Source: an uncultured Bacilli bacterium
Lineage (GTDB): Bacteria > Bacillota_I > Bacilli_A > RF39 > UBA660
Assembly (NCBI GenBank): GCA_947625715.1
Contig: CANQPR010000018.1
Coordinates: 1-17,510 of the forward strand
DNA: 17,510 nt
Direction of reading: 5' to 3'
How positions within the stretch are numbered: position 1 is the stretch's first letter; every line of letters begins with the position of its first letter. A program made the translations under genes and the position numbers. Below the pieces are notes generated by a model. That model was not told the origin of the DNA, searched no databases, and saw only the letters and a program-made list of their open reading frames with translations. Below are positions 16,186-17,510 of the stretch, one piece after another.

Positions 16186-16215
16186 ATAAAAGAAGACCTC
16201 CGTATCTTCTTTTAT
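16186..16215 (-). repeat. 11-bp stem / 8-nt loop palindrome one base before the start codon (paralogue B)
   Basis: ATAAAAGAAGA (16186-16196) and TCTTCTTTTAT (16205-16215) are perfect complements. The 8-base loop reads TACGGAGG on the coding strand, so the ribosome site GGAGG is in the loop. One base separates the stem from ATG. Confidence 0.85.
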
Positions 16216-16246
16216 TATAATATATAATACCCCCCCCCCGTCAATG
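16212..16246 (-). promoter_or_regulatory. 35-bp repeat with 10-C tract: G-tract promoter, copy 3
   Basis: Identical over 35 bp to 390-424. On the minus strand TTGACG (16244-16239), nine more G, then TATAAT (16219-16214) at 19-base spacing, or TATTAT (16222-16217) at 16. It lies directly before paralogue B, and its last bases overlap the palindrome. Confidence 0.65.
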
Positions 16247-16256
16247 ATTTTGGCTT

Positions 16257-16285
16257 GAAAAACTATTACCATTTTCCAGTGGTAA
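16257..16285 (-). terminator. Hairpin with T run after the lectin-fold gene
   Basis: On the minus strand TTACCA and TGGTAA (arms 16266-16271 and 16280-16285) pair around an 8-nt loop, followed by TAG and five T. It starts 34 bases after the stop codon and is a plausible intrinsic terminator. If the gene is a retroelement target it could also be the downstream hairpin known to aid homing. Confidence 0.55.
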
Positions 16286-16319
16286 ACTTAAAGTAGACAA
16301 TTAGAGAAGATATACTTTT

Positions 16320-16460
16320 CTAAACGGCAAGAACGAGACGGAAGCTGTAACTACCGACCGCAGTGCCGTAAAGGTTAGTGAAGGCAAAGACTCCTGCCTC
16401 AGAACCATAGTTGTGATAGCCACCACGAATGACCCAGGGACCTGTAGGGTTAACAACCCA
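16320..16460 (-). other. Candidate DGR variable region (3' end of the lectin-fold gene)
   Basis: Positions 16321-16460 are 51% G+C (72 of 140), against 31% in the adjoining 140 bases of the same gene. Codons clustered at probable surface positions all end in T or C: TAT CAC AAC TAT after RGG, ACT AAC CTT TAC after GVFAF, and GTC GGT AGT TAC before SFR. This is what random change of adenines in AAT/AAC template codons gives (NNY). The flanking SFRLVLAV codons contain almost no A on the coding strand, as expected for an unmutated 3' homing end. Position at the extreme C-terminus of a lectin fold is the classic place for a DGR variable region. Confidence 0.62.
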
Positions 16461-17510
16461 AGCGGTATTACTATACCAACTACTTACATTTCTATTTTGA
16501 TTAATATACTTCACACTTTGAAATGGACCCATTTCTTTTGTAGCATCTCCTAAGATACCTCTTTTATATTCAACACTACTTGTCCCATAAGCATATTTAT
16601 CATACCACTTTGGTTCGGTTGGTAAAGCTATACCTCCTGTTACTGTTCCTGATTCACCTGTTAAATTTCCATTAAACCCTGAATTAGCCGCAATAGAATT
16701 TCCTGATGATAACTGTCCTTTTCCATCATCCATTCCAGCCATCATGTATTCCCAGGCTCCACCACTCATATCAAATATTCCTGTGTAATTATTTGTTGTA
16801 CTTGCTTTTACACTTGCTGAATCAAAATACTCTGTATTACAACTTCCATTTACCCCTTTAGCTGAACCACAATATTCGTTACATGCTTCTTTATTTGATG
16901 TACAACTTTCGTTTGTTCCTGAATACCCAATTGTTGGTTCATATATAGAAGCATAACCGGTTAAATAATTTTGATTATTATTGATTCTTACTCTTTGTCT
17001 ACTTCCATATATACTATGTTGTAAATATGCTACTGCTCCCCATTCGGTATTCTTCATCATATGACTTTGTAAATTTTCGTTATAATGTCTTCCAACCACA
17101 TATGCTTTTGCTACTTGTATTTCTCTCCATGAATAAACATTCGGTTTGATTATTACTTTTTTAGAGGCTTCTATAGCATCAGTTTCATTAGCTGGATTTA
17201 CTTGGGCTGTTTGAGTGTTTTCTGCTCCTTCATATCCTGTTTCAAACTTTCCTACCCATATTCCATTGGTATCAAAGGCTGTAAATGCTGGATGAGTTAA
17301 CCATTCTCCTACTGTACTTCCTTGTTTTGCATCATTATCTTTTGTTTCAAATATTACTTGGATTGTTTGTTCTTTTTTTTCTTTTGTTGTTAAACTTGTA
17401 TAGTTTCCTTCATTAAATATTTTATATCTATACCTTGGTATCCATACAAAATAACTTTCTATTTCACTTTCTTCTATTTTTGTTCCGGCTGGTTTATCTT
17501 CTTTATTTTT
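16320..17510 (-). CDS. FGE-sulfatase/C-type-lectin-fold surface protein, C-terminal 396 aa (runs off the right edge)
   Basis: The frame is open from the window edge to the TAG at 16322-16320, so this is the C-terminal part of a longer protein. An apparent start near 17099 is an internal GTG in continuous coding sequence. The upstream part contains SYFVWIPRYRYKI, THPAFTAFDTNGIWVGKFETG and VIIKPNVYSWREIQVAKA. Then come TEWGAVAYLQHSIYG, a Cys-rich insert (residues CTSNKEAC...CNTEYF), the FGE-like SGGAWEYMMAGMDDG, and the terminal RGG...GVFAF...SFRLVLAV. That order matches formylglycine-generating-enzyme-like, C-type-lectin-fold proteins, which serve as displayed binding proteins as well as enzymes. 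No catalytic role is claimed. The final 46 codons differ sharply in composition and are described separately. Confidence 0.85.
   Translation of the reverse strand, partial: KNKEDKPAGTKIEESEIESYFVWIPRYRYKIFNEGNYTSLTTKEKKEQTIQVIFETKDNDAKQGSTVGEWLTHPAFTAFDTNGIWVGKFETGYEGAENTQTAQVNPANETDAIEASKKVIIKPNVYSWREIQVAKAYVVGRHYNENLQSHMMKNTEWGAVAYLQHSIYGSRQRVRINNNQNYLTGYASIYEPTIGYSGTNESCTSNKEACNEYCGSAKGVNGSCNTEYFDSASVKASTTNNYTGIFDMSGGAWEYMMAGMDDGKGQLSSGNSIAANSGFNGNLTGESGTVTGGIALPTEPKWYDKYAYGTSSVEYKRGILGDATKEMGPFQSVKYINQNRNVSSWYSNTAWVVNPTGPWVIRGGYHNYGSEAGVFAFTNLYGTAVGSYSFRLVLAV

Noticed and set aside
16185..16319. A template repeat or reverse transcriptase directly downstream of the candidate variable region, as in compact DGRs
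   Set aside because: The gap contains only a hairpin and the G-tract promoter; no second copy of the 3' block is visible in the window.
16320..17099. A complete 259-aa gene starting at 17099
   Set aside because: The first codon there is an internal GTG without a ribosome site, and the frame is open and homologous upstream to the window edge.
1..17510. CRISPR arrays, tRNA or rRNA genes
   Set aside because: No regularly spaced repeats and no cloverleaf or rRNA-like sequence were seen on either strand.

Overview
This window comes from an AT-rich (about 30% G+C), low-GC Firmicute-like bacterium, most likely a host- or gut-associated member of the Bacilli/RF39-type lineages. The evidence is the base composition, Gram-positive style Shine-Dalgarno sites (GGAGG), a T-box riboswitch, the pcrA-ligA gene neighbourhood and a ClpC-type ATPase. 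TGA is used as a normal stop (ligA and the gene before the nucleotidyltransferase), so it is not a code-4 mycoplasma. Species cannot be named from sequence reading alone.

Left edge (1-850): the 5' end of an anchored surface-protein gene (minus strand), its long upstream region with a 10-C homopolymer promoter repeat, then a 50-residue ribbon-helix-helix regulator on the plus strand with its own terminator.

Central housekeeping block (850-13180, all minus strand). Read in the direction of transcription it runs: a ClpC-like AAA+ ATPase; pcrA; an unknown gene; a sugar-phosphate-type nucleotidyltransferase; ligA; an unknown gene with a J-domain-like N-terminus but no HPD; lysS behind a Lys (AAA) T-box; and a multi-membrane-span YfcC/DcuC-like carrier. 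The pcrA-to-ligA genes are spaced or overlapped like one operon. Several promoters and terminators are readable.

Right end (13180-17510): a surface-protein diversification island. It holds two paralogues (497 and 387 aa) of the family seen at the left edge, a 184-bp MITE-like element with perfect 14-bp inverted ends, and the C-terminal 396 residues of a formylglycine-generating-enzyme/C-type-lectin-fold protein.

Four layers of possible variation meet in the surface-protein loci. (1) Homopolymeric G tracts lie between -35 and -10 boxes, as a 35-bp perfect repeat at both ends of the window plus a decayed copy. (2) Two paralogues carry an 11-bp stem / 8-nt loop palindrome one base before ATG, with different sequence but identical geometry. 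(3) Abrupt hypervariable segments lie just before a conserved C-terminal motif. (4) The last 46 codons of the lectin-fold gene are 51% G+C, with NNY codons clustered as expected for a diversity-generating-retroelement (DGR) variable region. No template repeat or reverse transcriptase is visible in the window, so the DGR idea is an inference that a genome search can settle.
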